Part shown: positions 51,621 through 59,172 of the stretch, in pieces
How positions within the stretch are numbered: position 1 is the first letter of the stretch
How the letters are laid out: the number at the start of each line of letters is the position of its first letter
DNA from: Sphingobium sp. JS3065
GTDB lineage: Bacteria; Pseudomonadota; Alphaproteobacteria; Sphingomonadales; Sphingomonadaceae
Direction of reading: 5' to 3'
Assembly: GCF_026427355.1 (NCBI RefSeq)
Contig: NZ_CP102667.1
Location: 19,076-83,075 of the forward strand
DNA: 64,000 nucleotides
Notes under the pieces: generated by a model
Database searches by the model: none
Seen by the model: the letters and a program-made list of their open reading frames with translations, nothing else
Told to the model about the DNA's origin: nothing
Made by a program: the position numbers and the translations under genes

Positions 51621-51977
51621 CTATGCGAGGCTCGGCGTGATGACCTCGTCGTGGACGATCGCCTGCTTCCAGTTCAGGCCTTCGAGCAACATCGCAAGCT
51701 GGGCTGCCGACAGCCGCAGCGCACCCTCATGGGCACGTGGCCAAACAAACTTTCCGCGCTCAAGACGCTTCGCATACAGGCATAGCCCTGAGCCGTCCCA
51801 GACCAAGGCCTTCAGCCTGTCGCCCCTCCTCCCGCGGAACAGGAACACCGCCCCCGAGAAGGGATCCAGCTGAAGGATATTGCGCACCTGCGCCGAGAGC
51901 CCGTCAAAGCCCTTGCGCATGTCGCACGGCGCCAGCGACAGGTAGACCTTCGTCGAAGGCGGGAACGCCAGGCTCAA
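51621..51977 (-). CDS. tnpB: IS66 Orf2 (TnpB) accessory protein
   Basis: A 118-residue protein with the hallmark motif TKVYLSLAPCDMRKGFDGLS, then GAVFLFRGRRGDRLKALVWD and LCLYAKRLERGKFVWP. This defines the IS66 Orf2 family, needed for transposition by an unknown mechanism. The start overlaps the tnpA stop by 4 bp. It is intact, but its partner tnpC is truncated. Confidence 0.93.
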   Translation of the reverse strand: MSLAFPPSTKVYLSLAPCDMRKGFDGLSAQVRNILQLDPFSGAVFLFRGRRGDRLKALVWDGSGLCLYAKRLERGKFVWPRAHEGALRLSAAQLAMLLEGLNWKQAIVHDEVITPSLA

Positions 51978-52336
51978 TGATCCAGCTCCCGCAGGACATC
52001 GAGCACCTGTTTCAGGGCGGTCCGATCAACTTCGCCATCCACCGACACCGTCAGGCCGCACCGTCCGCGAACCTCGATCCGTCCAGCTTCTCGGGCTTTG
52101 GCCGACGGCGATGATGCTGCCAGTTCGACAGGTACGAAGCCTGCCATCGCTCCCCGGAGCAGTTGCTTGCGCCAGGTGTAGAGCTGACCCGTGCCTATCC
52201 CATGCCGCCGCGCTACGGCCGATATGACAACGCCCGGCACCGTCGTCTCCTTTAGGATCGCCAGCTTCTCCTCGTCGCTCCAGTTCCGACGCCGCTCCAC
52301 CTGTACAAGCACTCCGCCGTCCCCGCGACTGCTCAT
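51974..52336 (-). CDS. tnpA: IS66 Orf1 (TnpA) helix-turn-helix protein
   Basis: A 120-residue protein with an N-terminal IS3/IS66-type helix-turn-helix (NWSDEEKLAILKETTVPGVV, ISAVARRHGIGTGQLYTWRK) and a C-terminal domain (IEVRGRCGLTVSVDGEVDRT). It is the first gene of the IS66 operon. An alternative upstream start at 52369 would add 11 residues. Confidence 0.88.
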   Translation of the reverse strand: MSSRGDGGVLVQVERRRNWSDEEKLAILKETTVPGVVISAVARRHGIGTGQLYTWRKQLLRGAMAGFVPVELAASSPSAKAREAGRIEVRGRCGLTVSVDGEVDRTALKQVLDVLRELDH

Positions 52337-52369
52337 ACGAGGCTTCTGTGGTTGCCGCCCGTGATGCAA

Positions 52370-52618
52370 GAAGTTTCTGATCCGAAGAGCGAGTGATCGA
52401 GTGCGGTCTTCTGTCAGGCCTTTGGTTGCGGCGTTTCAGAAGCCGCTGGCCGGTATGGTGATCTGCGGTTCGAGTCCAAATCTCGTTTTCGAGCTGGGAT
52501 GCTCACGCCTCGTAACTGGTTTTCCCGAACCAGATCTGTTCGCTCATTTCGCCCATTCGGGTCGTCGCCTTCTCACACCCCCATCATCCGACGTTAGGTA
52601 AGCTTGTTGGCATGCCGA
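52370..52618. other. Spacer between IS66 and IS110 elements, no gene seen
   Basis: About 250 bp that should contain the IS66 terminal repeat and the IS110 boundary. No clear inverted repeat was located by eye, and no coding signal stands out. Confidence 0.4.
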
Positions 52619-53650
52619 TCATGCAACTGCTGCCTGCGCCGGAATTCTGTATTCATTACCATTTTTTATCAGGGCCCAAATCGTTCTGGCCATCTTGTTG
52701 GCGAGGGCAATTGCCACAAGCATTCTCGGTTTCCTGGCAAGCATATCTGCGAGCCAGGAATTTTCTGGAATCGATCTTCGACCCATCCAATTCAGACGGG
52801 ACATTGCACCTATGATAAGCAGTCTGCGGATATCGGCCTGACCCGCTTTCGAAATACGTCCAAGGCGCTCCTTTCCGCCCGAGGAGAATTGTCGCGGGAC
52901 AAGACCGAGCCAGGCCGCGAAGTCCCGCCCGCATCGGAAGCTCTCCATTGATGGGGCGAAGGCCTCGACCGCTAAGGCTGTTAAAGGGCCAACTCCCGGA
53001 ATCGTCTGTAGCCGCTTGGCCGCGTCAGTTTCAGCCGCCAGCGCTTTGATCTTCTTTGTCCGTATATTGATACGCTCAGTTTTCTCAGCGATCTGTGCCA
53101 ATAGATCTCGGCATTCCTCCCGCATCAAAACGGGCAAATCGCTGTTAAGCTCATCAAGAATGTCCGCAATCCTGCAGAGCTGATTTATGCCTTGGGGGAC
53201 AACATGACCATATTCATAGAGCGCCGCCCTTACGGCATTGACCAGTTCCGTGCGTTGATGAACCAGCCGTTCTCTTCCGCGAAATAGAATCGCCCTGCTT
53301 TGCTGCTCTTCCGACTTTGGATCAACAAACCGCATCTCTGGTCGTTGAGCCGCAATTACGATCGCTTCAGCGTCAGCGGCATCATTTTTCTGTCGCTTCA
53401 CGAACGGCTTAACATAGTGTGGTGCGATAAGTTTGACCTCGTGGCCAAGCCGGATCATTTCCCGGGCCCAATAATGCGCACTGCCACATGCTTCCATCAC
53501 GATCACCGCCGACGGTTGCGCTGCCATAAATGCGGCGAAGGCTGAACGCGGAAGCTTTTTCCGAAACTTGGGTTCGCCTGTCATTGACGCTGCATGAAGC
53601 TGAAACACGGACTTTGCCAAGTCCACGCCGATCATTGTATCTTTTGACAC
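52619..53650 (-). CDS. IS110-family transposase
   Basis: This 343-residue protein has an N-terminal RuvC-like DEDD catalytic domain (MIGVDLAKSVFQLHAASMTG; VIVMEACGSAHYWAREM; KNDAADAEAIVIAAQRPEMR). The C-terminal transposase_20 domain has IPGVGPLTALAVEAFAPSM and the serine region GRDFAAWLGLVPRQFSSGGK. IS110 elements use structured non-coding ends with a bridge RNA and usually lack terminal inverted repeats. Such an RNA would lie in the flanking 52370-52618 or 53651-53750 stretch; none was defined here. Confidence 0.93.
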   Translation of the reverse strand: MSKDTMIGVDLAKSVFQLHAASMTGEPKFRKKLPRSAFAAFMAAQPSAVIVMEACGSAHYWAREMIRLGHEVKLIAPHYVKPFVKRQKNDAADAEAIVIAAQRPEMRFVDPKSEEQQSRAILFRGRERLVHQRTELVNAVRAALYEYGHVVPQGINQLCRIADILDELNSDLPVLMREECRDLLAQIAEKTERINIRTKKIKALAAETDAAKRLQTIPGVGPLTALAVEAFAPSMESFRCGRDFAAWLGLVPRQFSSGGKERLGRISKAGQADIRRLLIIGAMSRLNWMGRRSIPENSWLADMLARKPRMLVAIALANKMARTIWALIKNGNEYRIPAQAAVA

Positions 53651-53752
53651 GATTGCCGTCCTTTCCGCTCAGTGGTCCTAATTCCACTATCCTGGCACAT
53701 CTCAGTGCCGTCTGGGGAGGGCGGCAACCACCCCATCTCGTTTGACTGCTCG

Positions 53753-53995
53753 ATGTCCATGCTCACGCCTCCTCAAAGGCCGCGAGCTTTCCTATTCCGG
53801 TGCCGGCAACAAGGCCGCCTTCCGTCGGCGCTTACTTACAAACTGACCGTCGCCTATGACCCCGATCCGGATGGCATTTCCCTTGATGAGGAAATCCAAA
53901 GCCTCCTCTCCGAGATGTTCAACATCGCAGAGAGCTACAATTGCTCCATGGAAGCCGATATCTACGAGGTCGGTGGTCAGCAACGGTCCTGGTAG
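53753..53995 (+). CDS. Hypothetical protein near the right transposon end
   Basis: An open frame of about 80 residues with a plausible coding C-terminal part (YKLTVAYDPDPDGISLDEEI, QSLLSEMFNIAESYNCSMEA). It lies between the IS110 gene and the right terminal repeat. The start is uncertain, as the first 25 or so residues look unlike protein and may be IS-derived, so the gene may be 5'-truncated. Function unknown. Confidence 0.45.
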   Translation: MSMLTPPQRPRAFLFRCRQQGRLPSALTYKLTVAYDPDPDGISLDEEIQSLLSEMFNIAESYNCSMEADIYEVGGQQRSW

Positions 53996-54067
53996 AATCA
54001 ATCAAGCGTTCAGTGTTCGTTCTTCAACCTGGCCAAAATCGCAGCTTCGGGCCGACTGGGCCAACGA

Positions 54068-54393
54068 TGGGCGTGACTTGTCGCACCGTGATTACGCAAG
54101 GCATCGCGGCGCTGGACGAGAATACGCAGTCCGACATTCTCAAGATGATCGAGGGCTTTGAGGATTTCACACCCGACAACGATCCTCACGGCGAGCATGA
54201 CGCCGGTTTCCTTTATCGCGATGTGATCGGCCAATGGCATACCCGCTGGACTGACGACAGCACGCGCCCAGCCCTCTCGGTCATGTGGAAGTTCGACTAT
54301 TACGACCGCGATCTTGAATTTGGCAGCGCCGAACCATGGAATCCCGATGCCACAACCCGCGTGCTCACCATTCTCCTAACCAGCGAATATTGA
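54068..54393 (+). pseudogene. DUF3768-family gene, 3' part (split by transposon)
   Basis: After removal of the transposon and one AACGA copy, the frame reads from the 5' part into MGVTCRTVITQGIAALDENT. It continues through IEGFEDFTPDNDPHGEHDAG, VMWKFDYYDRDLEFGSAEPW and NPDATTRVLTILLTSEY. This is the DUF3768 signature, common on alphaproteobacterial plasmids, with no assigned function. The reconstructed protein has 129 residues and would be under leader A3. The next gene starts 11 bp after its stop. Confidence 0.85.
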
Positions 54394-54404
54394 GGGAGGC
54401 CACC

Positions 54405-54692
54405 ATGACCAAATCGCCCCCCGTGATCGAGCTTAGCTGGCGTGATGAGAATTACGGTTCCGTCTGCGCTGTCGCCGCCTTCCGCAACTATGCGGGCACA
54501 CTGGATTGGAGCGACCGCACCCACCAGCGGTTTCGCGGATGCCTGAAACGCGCAGGCTTCGCCTTCCACGATGGCCGGTGCAGCTACATCGCCACCAGCG
54601 GCACCCGCGAGGATCGGCAGCGCGCCCTTTGTGACGAGCTGGCCCGCGCAGGCTTCCAGATCGACAGCGGCGACGTGAGGGCAGAGGCATGA
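54405..54692 (+). CDS. Hypothetical protein (95 aa)
   Basis: A 95-residue protein starting MTKSPPVIELSWRDENYGSV, with a mixed alpha/beta pattern and arginine-rich helical segments (HQRFRGCLKRAGFAFHDGRC). A GGGAGG ribosome site supports the ATG at 54405. It overlaps the next gene by 4 bp and lies 11 bp after the DUF3768 stop, so it was originally part of the leader-A3 operon. Function unknown. Confidence 0.65.
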   Translation: MTKSPPVIELSWRDENYGSVCAVAAFRNYAGTLDWSDRTHQRFRGCLKRAGFAFHDGRCSYIATSGTREDRQRALCDELARAGFQIDSGDVRAEA

Positions 54693-54955
54693 ACCGCGAA
54701 CGCCGCAAGCAGATCGCCGCCGCCCGCGTGCTGATCGACAAGGGCAAGGCCCTGTTGGATGAGGCGCGCGACATGCTCGAAACCGTCAAGGATGACGAGC
54801 AGGCCGCCCGCGAAAATCTGCCACCCAGTCTTGAGGACAGCGAACGCGCGCAGGCGATGGACGCCGCAGTTTCCGAACTGGAAAGCGCGATTTCAGCCCT
54901 TGAAGACTTCGACGCCGACGAGATCGGCACGCAACTCGACACCGCCAGCGAATAG
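54689..54955 (+). CDS. Hypothetical coiled-coil protein (88 aa)
   Basis: An 88-residue, strongly helical and acidic protein (MNRERRKQIAAARVLIDKGK, AMDAAVSELESAISALEDFD). It is predicted to form a coiled coil or helical bundle. It is translationally coupled to the preceding gene (ATGA). No family was recognised; small helical proteins of this type are frequent in plasmid accessory regions. Confidence 0.65.
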   Translation: MNRERRKQIAAARVLIDKGKALLDEARDMLETVKDDEQAARENLPPSLEDSERAQAMDAAVSELESAISALEDFDADEIGTQLDTASE

Positions 54956-54967
54956 GAAGGATTGACC

Positions 54968-55177
54968 ATGCAACCCATGCGCCACCTAGATCGAGACACG
55001 CGCCGCGCCCGCCTTCTGGCGGCGCGCACGCGCCCCGTCGGCGGCATCAACCGGCGCGGCATCTTCACCGGCCATTGGGACGGTGGCGATGTTGTGCGCC
55101 AGTTTCGCGGCGATAACGGATCGTGGATCGGCCTTGCCGCCTACAAGGCGAAGGAAGAGCCGGAGCCGCAGCCATGA
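54968..55177 (+). CDS. Hypothetical protein (69 aa)
   Basis: A 69-residue arginine-rich protein (MQPMRHLDRDTRRARLLAAR) with a glycine/tryptophan-containing C-terminal half (GIFTGHWDGGDVVRQFRGDN). An AGGAAGG ribosome site precedes the ATG at 54968. It overlaps the next start by 4 bp. Function unknown; a nucleic-acid-binding role would fit its charge. Confidence 0.6.
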   Translation: MQPMRHLDRDTRRARLLAARTRPVGGINRRGIFTGHWDGGDVVRQFRGDNGSWIGLAAYKAKEEPEPQP

Positions 55178-55707
55178 AAATCAGCAACACGGCGAGCGCC
55201 GTTCGCGTCACCCTCTCCCCCACCGAGATCAGCGATTTGCAATTTGTGATCGAGGCGGCCGAGCGCGCGGGGCATTATATGCCCGCGCGCGTCCTCAACA
55301 TCATGGCGGCGCTGACGCGCAGCGCCGACGATGTTCGGATGAAACAGGCCATGAAGCGGGCGGAAAAAGATCGCGTGACGCGGATCGAGCAGGACCGACG
55401 CGCGCGCGAACGCCAATTCATGCTAGGCGACCGATACAGCGTCATAGCGAGCCGCACCGACTACGCCGATGCGTCTTCTGATCCGGACGCGCGCCAATGG
55501 GTTGACCTGGTGTTTCATGAAATCATGCAGAGGCCGCTTCCCGATCAATACGAACTCCGGCGCGACGTGTGGCGTGTCCACGTTGTCCAACTGGACGGCG
55601 GCACGCTCGGCGCTGTTGTAGGCGGCGATTGCACTCAAACCGCCGACCCCGCCGAAATTACTTCCGTAGCGGAACAGCTGATCGCCCGCTTCGAGGCCAG
55701 AGCTTGA
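55174..55707 (+). CDS. Hypothetical protein (177 aa)
   Basis: A 177-residue protein starting MKISNTASAVRVTLSPTEIS, with a charged helical middle (RMKQAMKRAEKDRVTRIEQD) and a more globular C-terminus (EIMQRPLPDQYELRRDVWRV). It is coupled to the upstream gene. The downstream palindrome and a convergent gene mark the end of this operon. No family was recognised. Confidence 0.6.
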   Translation: MKISNTASAVRVTLSPTEISDLQFVIEAAERAGHYMPARVLNIMAALTRSADDVRMKQAMKRAEKDRVTRIEQDRRARERQFMLGDRYSVIASRTDYADASSDPDARQWVDLVFHEIMQRPLPDQYELRRDVWRVHVVQLDGGTLGAVVGGDCTQTADPAEITSVAEQLIARFEARA

Positions 55708-55714
55708 CGCGCGT

Positions 55715-55740
55715 GGAGCGGTGGCAGCTGCCACCGCTCC
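55715..55740. repeat. 26-bp perfect palindrome between convergent genes
   Basis: The GGTGGCAGCTGCCACC core (55720-55735) is extended by GGAGC and GCTCC. It lies 8 bp after one stop codon and 9 bp before the stop of the convergent gene at 55749, the classic place for a bidirectional terminator. Confidence 0.85.
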
Positions 55741-55748
55741 AGAGAGAT

Positions 55749-56039
55749 CTAGAATCTGGCGATGAGAGGCAGCAGCGCCGCCGCTTGGCTTCCCAGGACC
55801 GGCACCCAATAATTCGCGGCGCGGTAATCAGGGCCGTGATCGACCGCCATCACCCCAAAGACATATCCGATCATTGGCAGCGTCCACAGCAGACGCCCGC
55901 CCAGGTCCACGCCCATCAGCACCAGCGCAACGCCAAGCACAGCCCAAAGCGGAATCAGTCGTTCCATGATTTCGCGATGACGGATTATTCGCCATGCACT
56001 TTCCCGGTCATCGGCGCTAACCTGCGATACGAGGCCCAT
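55749..56039 (-). CDS. Small membrane protein
   Basis: A 96-residue protein with about two to three hydrophobic segments (LIPLWAVLGVALVLMGVDLG; LLWTLPMIGYVFGVMAV). An AAAAGGGGA ribosome site six bases upstream supports the ATG at 56039. It is the only minus-strand gene in this stretch. Function unknown. Confidence 0.6.
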   Translation of the reverse strand: MGLVSQVSADDRESAWRIIRHREIMERLIPLWAVLGVALVLMGVDLGGRLLWTLPMIGYVFGVMAVDHGPDYRAANYWVPVLGSQAAALLPLIARF

Positions 56040-56212
56040 AGCTTCCCCTTTTCATCAACGGTCGCCGGCGATCATCCAACGGCTTCACGAAAATGTGAAG
56101 CGCGTTTCGCGCGCATTCTCGCCAATCCGTTGTATAGCCCCCATCGAGCGAGGGCGAGGGACTGTGACAGCGGCCCTTCGCAAATCCTCTCGCTCAAAGG
56201 AGGTGATGTGAT

Positions 56213-56302
56213 TTGACAGCATATGAAGCAGCTCAATTGACGATCGCAGCCGTCGCGCTCGTGATCGCAATTGTGAAGCTGGGGAAGTCCGATAAGGGCT
56301 GA
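56213..56302 (+). CDS. Hol-Tox-like 29-residue membrane peptide, candidate type I toxin
   Basis: A TTG start 7 nt after an exceptional AAAGGAGGTG ribosome site (56196-56205) opens a 29-codon frame, MTAYEAAQLTIAAVALVIAI then VKLGKSDKG. The T-x-Y-E-A start, single membrane helix and charged lysine tail resemble the holin-like toxin family (Hol-Tox/TxpA type) known mainly from Firmicutes. A CCTC stretch at 56187 could pair with the GAGG of the ribosome site and mask it, as in type I toxin mRNAs. No antisense RNA was identified with certainty. Confidence 0.55.
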   Translation: MTAYEAAQLTIAAVALVIAIVKLGKSDKG

Positions 56303-56347
56303 TCTAGCGGGGCGGGTGGTCTGACAGGGCCGCCCGCCCTAAATGTT

Positions 56348-56379
56348 TGAACCCGCCGTGTGACAGCACGGCGGGTTCA
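56348..56379. terminator. Perfect 13-bp hairpin after the toxin-like gene
   Basis: TGAACCCGCCGTG (56348-56360) pairs fully with CACGGCGGGTTCA (56367-56379) around TGACAG. A second GC-rich dyad (GGGCGGG/CCCGCCC) lies just upstream. No T-tract is present. It may stabilise or end the short toxin transcript in either direction. Confidence 0.6.
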
Positions 56380-56504
56380 GGTAGGTGCGTGAAATGAATC
56401 AGCACACGAAGCATTGCCTATATAGCCCTTTTCCCTTGCCAATCCAATAACCGACGCGCGCGCGAGGTGTTCCCCGTCTGTTCCCTTTGGCGCATAAGCG
56501 CCCA

Positions 56505-56741
56505 ATGGCCGCGAACTACAACCGCCCCAAGCCCATTGATCCTATCTGGTATCGGCAAGGCTGCTATCTGCGCATCTATTGCGCTTGCGGTCGCCGCGTT
56601 GTCGCCCCGCTGGGCGACTTCGCCCGCTCGCGCCGCATTTCTTTCGATACCCGCATTTACGAGCTGATCGCGCGGCTTCGGTGCAGCCAGTGCCGCCGCA
56701 AGCCTTATGCGGACGTGTCGCGCAACCGCTCGGGCAATTAA
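56505..56741 (+). CDS. Zinc-ribbon-like small protein (78 aa)
   Basis: A 78-residue protein (MAANYNRPKPIDPIWYRQGC) with two cysteine pairs, CACG (about 22-25) and CSQC (about 61-64), spaced as in a treble-clef or zinc-ribbon fold. It is rich in arginine. It may bind nucleic acid. It is single-cistron and followed by leader B1. An alternative start at 56487 adds six residues. Confidence 0.6.
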   Translation: MAANYNRPKPIDPIWYRQGCYLRIYCACGRRVVAPLGDFARSRRISFDTRIYELIARLRCSQCRRKPYADVSRNRSGN

Positions 56742-56862
56742 AATGACGGAGGATCCGATTGCTCGGATGCTTCCGGCGCTATCCGTTGGGCATGTCGCCG
56801 GCGACATGCCGCAGCGTCCTCTAGGTCACCGCTATGCTATGACCTGGCGGGCGCTTTTCCCT

Positions 56863-57140
56863 AGATTGAGGCGGCAATGCCGCCGCGTCCGCTGTTCGAC
56901 TTTGGGGCCTGTTCCTGCCCCCTGCCGCAAGGGCTGGACCGTCTCGGCCGCTGTGCGGCCTCGCTTGGCGATCAGGCGGGTTTCCCCGCCCTTCCTTCGC
57001 TACGCTCCGTGCAGGACGGGTGATCCCCCTCCCCCCTGATCGGCCCTGATTTGCGGCATTCCCCGGCCCTGCTCGCCGCTGGGCAGAAGTCGATGACCCG
57101 TCATCGCCTTCGGCTCCATTCTAGGCAGGGAAAACAGCAC
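56863..57140 (+). repeat. Leader element B, copy 1
   Basis: A non-coding element of about 278 bp directly upstream of the ATG at 57141. The core 56903-57045 matches copy 2 (58936-59078) at 138 of 143 positions with no gaps. Shared features are a GGGGC/GCCCC stem and the CGATGAC-CC-GTCATCG hairpin near the ribosome site. Confidence 0.88.
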
Positions 57141-57401
57141 ATGACCGACATTCCGTTGGCAACGATTCTTCGGATCAACGCCGCACGCACCATTCCGCTC
57201 GCTCGCTATGAGGAAGAGGGCAATTTTGACCGCTTCGGCTACATCAAAGACCTTGCCGAAAATCATGGCGCTGACCTTCCCGCCGTCATCGAGATTGCCG
57301 ACCTACTAGGACCGGATGAAGATTTTGACGGCCTTGTGACCACCATCGAGGACGCCGCCGAGGGCTTCGGCTTTGGTGCTCTTATCCTCGGGGGGGCGTG
57401 A
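57141..57401 (+). CDS. Hypothetical protein under leader B1 (86 aa)
   Basis: An acidic 86-residue protein starting MTDIPLATILRINAARTIPL. The C-terminus is rich in aspartate and glycine (LGPDEDFDGLVTTIEDAAEG). It overlaps or abuts the methyltransferase gene (GTGAGCATG), so both are probably translated together. A role as a small partner or DNA-mimic-like acidic protein is speculation. Confidence 0.65.
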   Translation: MTDIPLATILRINAARTIPLARYEEEGNFDRFGYIKDLAENHGADLPAVIEIADLLGPDEDFDGLVTTIEDAAEGFGFGALILGGA

Positions 57402-57403
57402 GC

Positions 57404-58855
57404 ATGGGCCAGGAGCTTATGACGCCCGCGCAGATTGCGGATATTTGCGACGGCCGAGACAAGGCCATAGCCCTTTGGCTCGGCCTCTATGACACCTACC
57501 ATGCAACCCGCGACGAGGCGGCGCGCCTGACCCTTGGCGGCCCACTATCGCTGTCATGTGGCCGCGACTGGACCGAGGACACGTTGACTCGCGCTTTCAT
57601 CCAGTCGCAGCCTATCGACCAGCGCGACAAGGAGACGGGAGCGCGCCAGACCATCGACGCACGCGACAATTTCGAGCGCGTCTTGACGCACACGATGGAC
57701 CGCCGGTGCTGGGCGGCCCTCATGGAGCAGCTGGGTTTCGACCAGCTGCTAGACCAGCAGGCCCGAAAGGAGTTTCATGACGGCTTGCGCGATGATCCCG
57801 TGCCGTTCACGCCCGACAACTGCGCCGCGACTTTCGGAAATATCTGGACCAACCGGCGCGACCTCTATTTGCGCGGCATCGCCAACGTCTTCGCCAAGCT
57901 GGATCGCCGCTTTCGCTCGCACAACGGTTTCAAGATCGGCGCGCGTCTCATCATCGACCGCGCCTTGAACGAATGGGGATCATGGGACCGATACGAGCGC
58001 CGCGACACGTTGCGGGACGTGGAGCGCGTCTTTCTGGAACTGGACGAAAAGCCCCCTGTTTCAGAGGGCCACAGCATCGCCTCACAAGTTGCCGATGCTG
58101 CGCGCGTGCGCGGATCGCTGCCAACGGTGATCGAGGGCGACTATTTCCGAGTTCGCGTCTTCAAGAATGGCAATCTGCACATATGGTTCGAGCGTGACGA
58201 CCTTTTGCAGAGTGTGAATCTGTTGCTCGCGGAATATTACGGCGAGGCTATCGGTGACGGCTATGAGACGACCGAGGCAGAAGCGGCCCCGGCCTATCAT
58301 ATCACGCCCGCCAAGAATTTCGGCGCGTTCATGACTTCTCCGGAGATCGCCGCCCAGGTCATCGAACATGCGAGAATCAGCAAAGGCCAGCGCGTTCTAG
58401 AGCCTAGCGCGGGAAAGGCCGCGCTCGCTTCGGCCGCACGCAACGCCGGTGCCGATGTAACTTGCGTGGAGCTGCAACCCGGCTTCGCCCATGAGCTACG
58501 GGTAATCCATGGCTTTGCCGATGCGATCGAGGGCGACTTTCTCGCACTGGACCCGGCCCATTATGCACCGTTCGACGCAGTGATAATGAACCCGCCTTTT
58601 GATCGAGGCCGCGACTGTGACCATGTGCGCCATGCCCTCGCCTTTCTCAAACCGGGAGGCGTGCTGGTGGCGATCATGAGCGCGCGGGCAGAGTATGGCG
58701 AGGATCAGCGCCACAAGGCGCTACACCGCATGATCGCCGGTTGCGAGGCGATCTATTTTCACGGTCGTAAATGGATCGACCTTCCCCCCGGTTCTTTCGC
58801 CCACGCTGGAACCAACGTGAACACCGTTTTGCTTGCGATCCGCAAGCCGGGTTGA
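57404..58855 (+). CDS. DUF4942 protein with N6-adenine methyltransferase-like domain
   Basis: A 483-residue protein with an N-terminal DUF4942 region (about 1-260; MGQELMTPAQIADICDGRDK onward). The C-terminal Rossmann methyltransferase domain has the SAM-binding motif RVLEPSAGKAALASAARNAG, an acidic motif VTCVELQ, and the catalytic NPPF in VIMNPPFDRGRD. The NPPF motif points to an amino-methyltransferase acting on adenine. On plasmids such enzymes may modify entering DNA against restriction. Start at ATG 57404; GTG 57398 is possible. Confidence 0.85.
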   Translation: MGQELMTPAQIADICDGRDKAIALWLGLYDTYHATRDEAARLTLGGPLSLSCGRDWTEDTLTRAFIQSQPIDQRDKETGARQTIDARDNFERVLTHTMDRRCWAALMEQLGFDQLLDQQARKEFHDGLRDDPVPFTPDNCAATFGNIWTNRRDLYLRGIANVFAKLDRRFRSHNGFKIGARLIIDRALNEWGSWDRYERRDTLRDVERVFLELDEKPPVSEGHSIASQVADAARVRGSLPTVIEGDYFRVRVFKNGNLHIWFERDDLLQSVNLLLAEYYGEAIGDGYETTEAEAAPAYHITPAKNFGAFMTSPEIAAQVIEHARISKGQRVLEPSAGKAALASAARNAGADVTCVELQPGFAHELRVIHGFADAIEGDFLALDPAHYAPFDAVIMNPPFDRGRDCDHVRHALAFLKPGGVLVAIMSARAEYGEDQRHKALHRMIAGCEAIYFHGRKWIDLPPGSFAHAGTNVNTVLLAIRKPG

Positions 58856-58861
58856 TCGGTG

Positions 58862-58887
58862 CAGGCGGTGGCAGCTGCCACCGCCTG
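58862..58887. repeat. 26-bp perfect palindrome after the methyltransferase gene
   Basis: The core GGTGGCAGCTGCCACC (58867-58882) is extended by CAGGC and GCCTG. It lies 6 bp after the stop codon and just before leader B2. The flanks differ from the other copies but remain complementary. Confidence 0.85.
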
Positions 58888-58896
58888 TCCTGGCGC

Positions 58897-59172
58897 AGAT
58901 TGAGGCGGCAAGCCGCCGCGCTGATCTGGCGCGTTTTGGGGCCTGTTCCTGCCCCCTGCCGCAAGGGCTAGACCGTCTCCGCCGCTGCGCGGCTCCGCTT
59001 GGCGATCAGGCGGGTTTCCCCGCCCTTCCTTCGCTACGCTCCGTGCAGGACGGGTGATCCCCCTCCCCCCTGATCGGCCCCGTTTGCGGCATTCCCCGGC
59101 CCAGCGTCGCCCGCTTTCGGCAGAAGTCGATGACCCGTCATCGCCTTCGGCTCAATTAGGAAGGGAAAGCCC
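58897..59172 (+). repeat. Leader element B, copy 2
   Basis: This is the counterpart of copy 1, ending at the ATG at 59173. It has the same GGGGC/GCCCC stem, the GATCAGGCGGGTTTCCCCGC segment, the GATGACCCGTCATC dyad, and then an AGGAAGGG ribosome site. The outer parts (58897-58935 and 59079-59130) are more diverged than the core. Confidence 0.88.

Larger units (their letters stand above)
48627..54062. mobile_element. Compound Tn3-family transposon with nested IS6100, IS66 and IS110 elements
   Basis: The ends are inverted repeats of about 34 bp starting GGCCCAGTCGGCCC and GATTTTGGCCA-like inward (48627-48660 and 54029-54062). They are flanked by the 5-bp direct repeat AACGA (48622-48626 and 54063-54067), the signature of a single Tn3-family insertion. 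Its own transposase is truncated by IS6100, and no resolvase was seen. It can move only with help in trans. Confidence 0.88.

Noticed and set aside
55715..58887. Integron attC sites or a gene-cassette array
   Set aside because: The palindromes are perfect and lack the paired R/L core sites with extrahelical bases of attC; no integron integrase is present.
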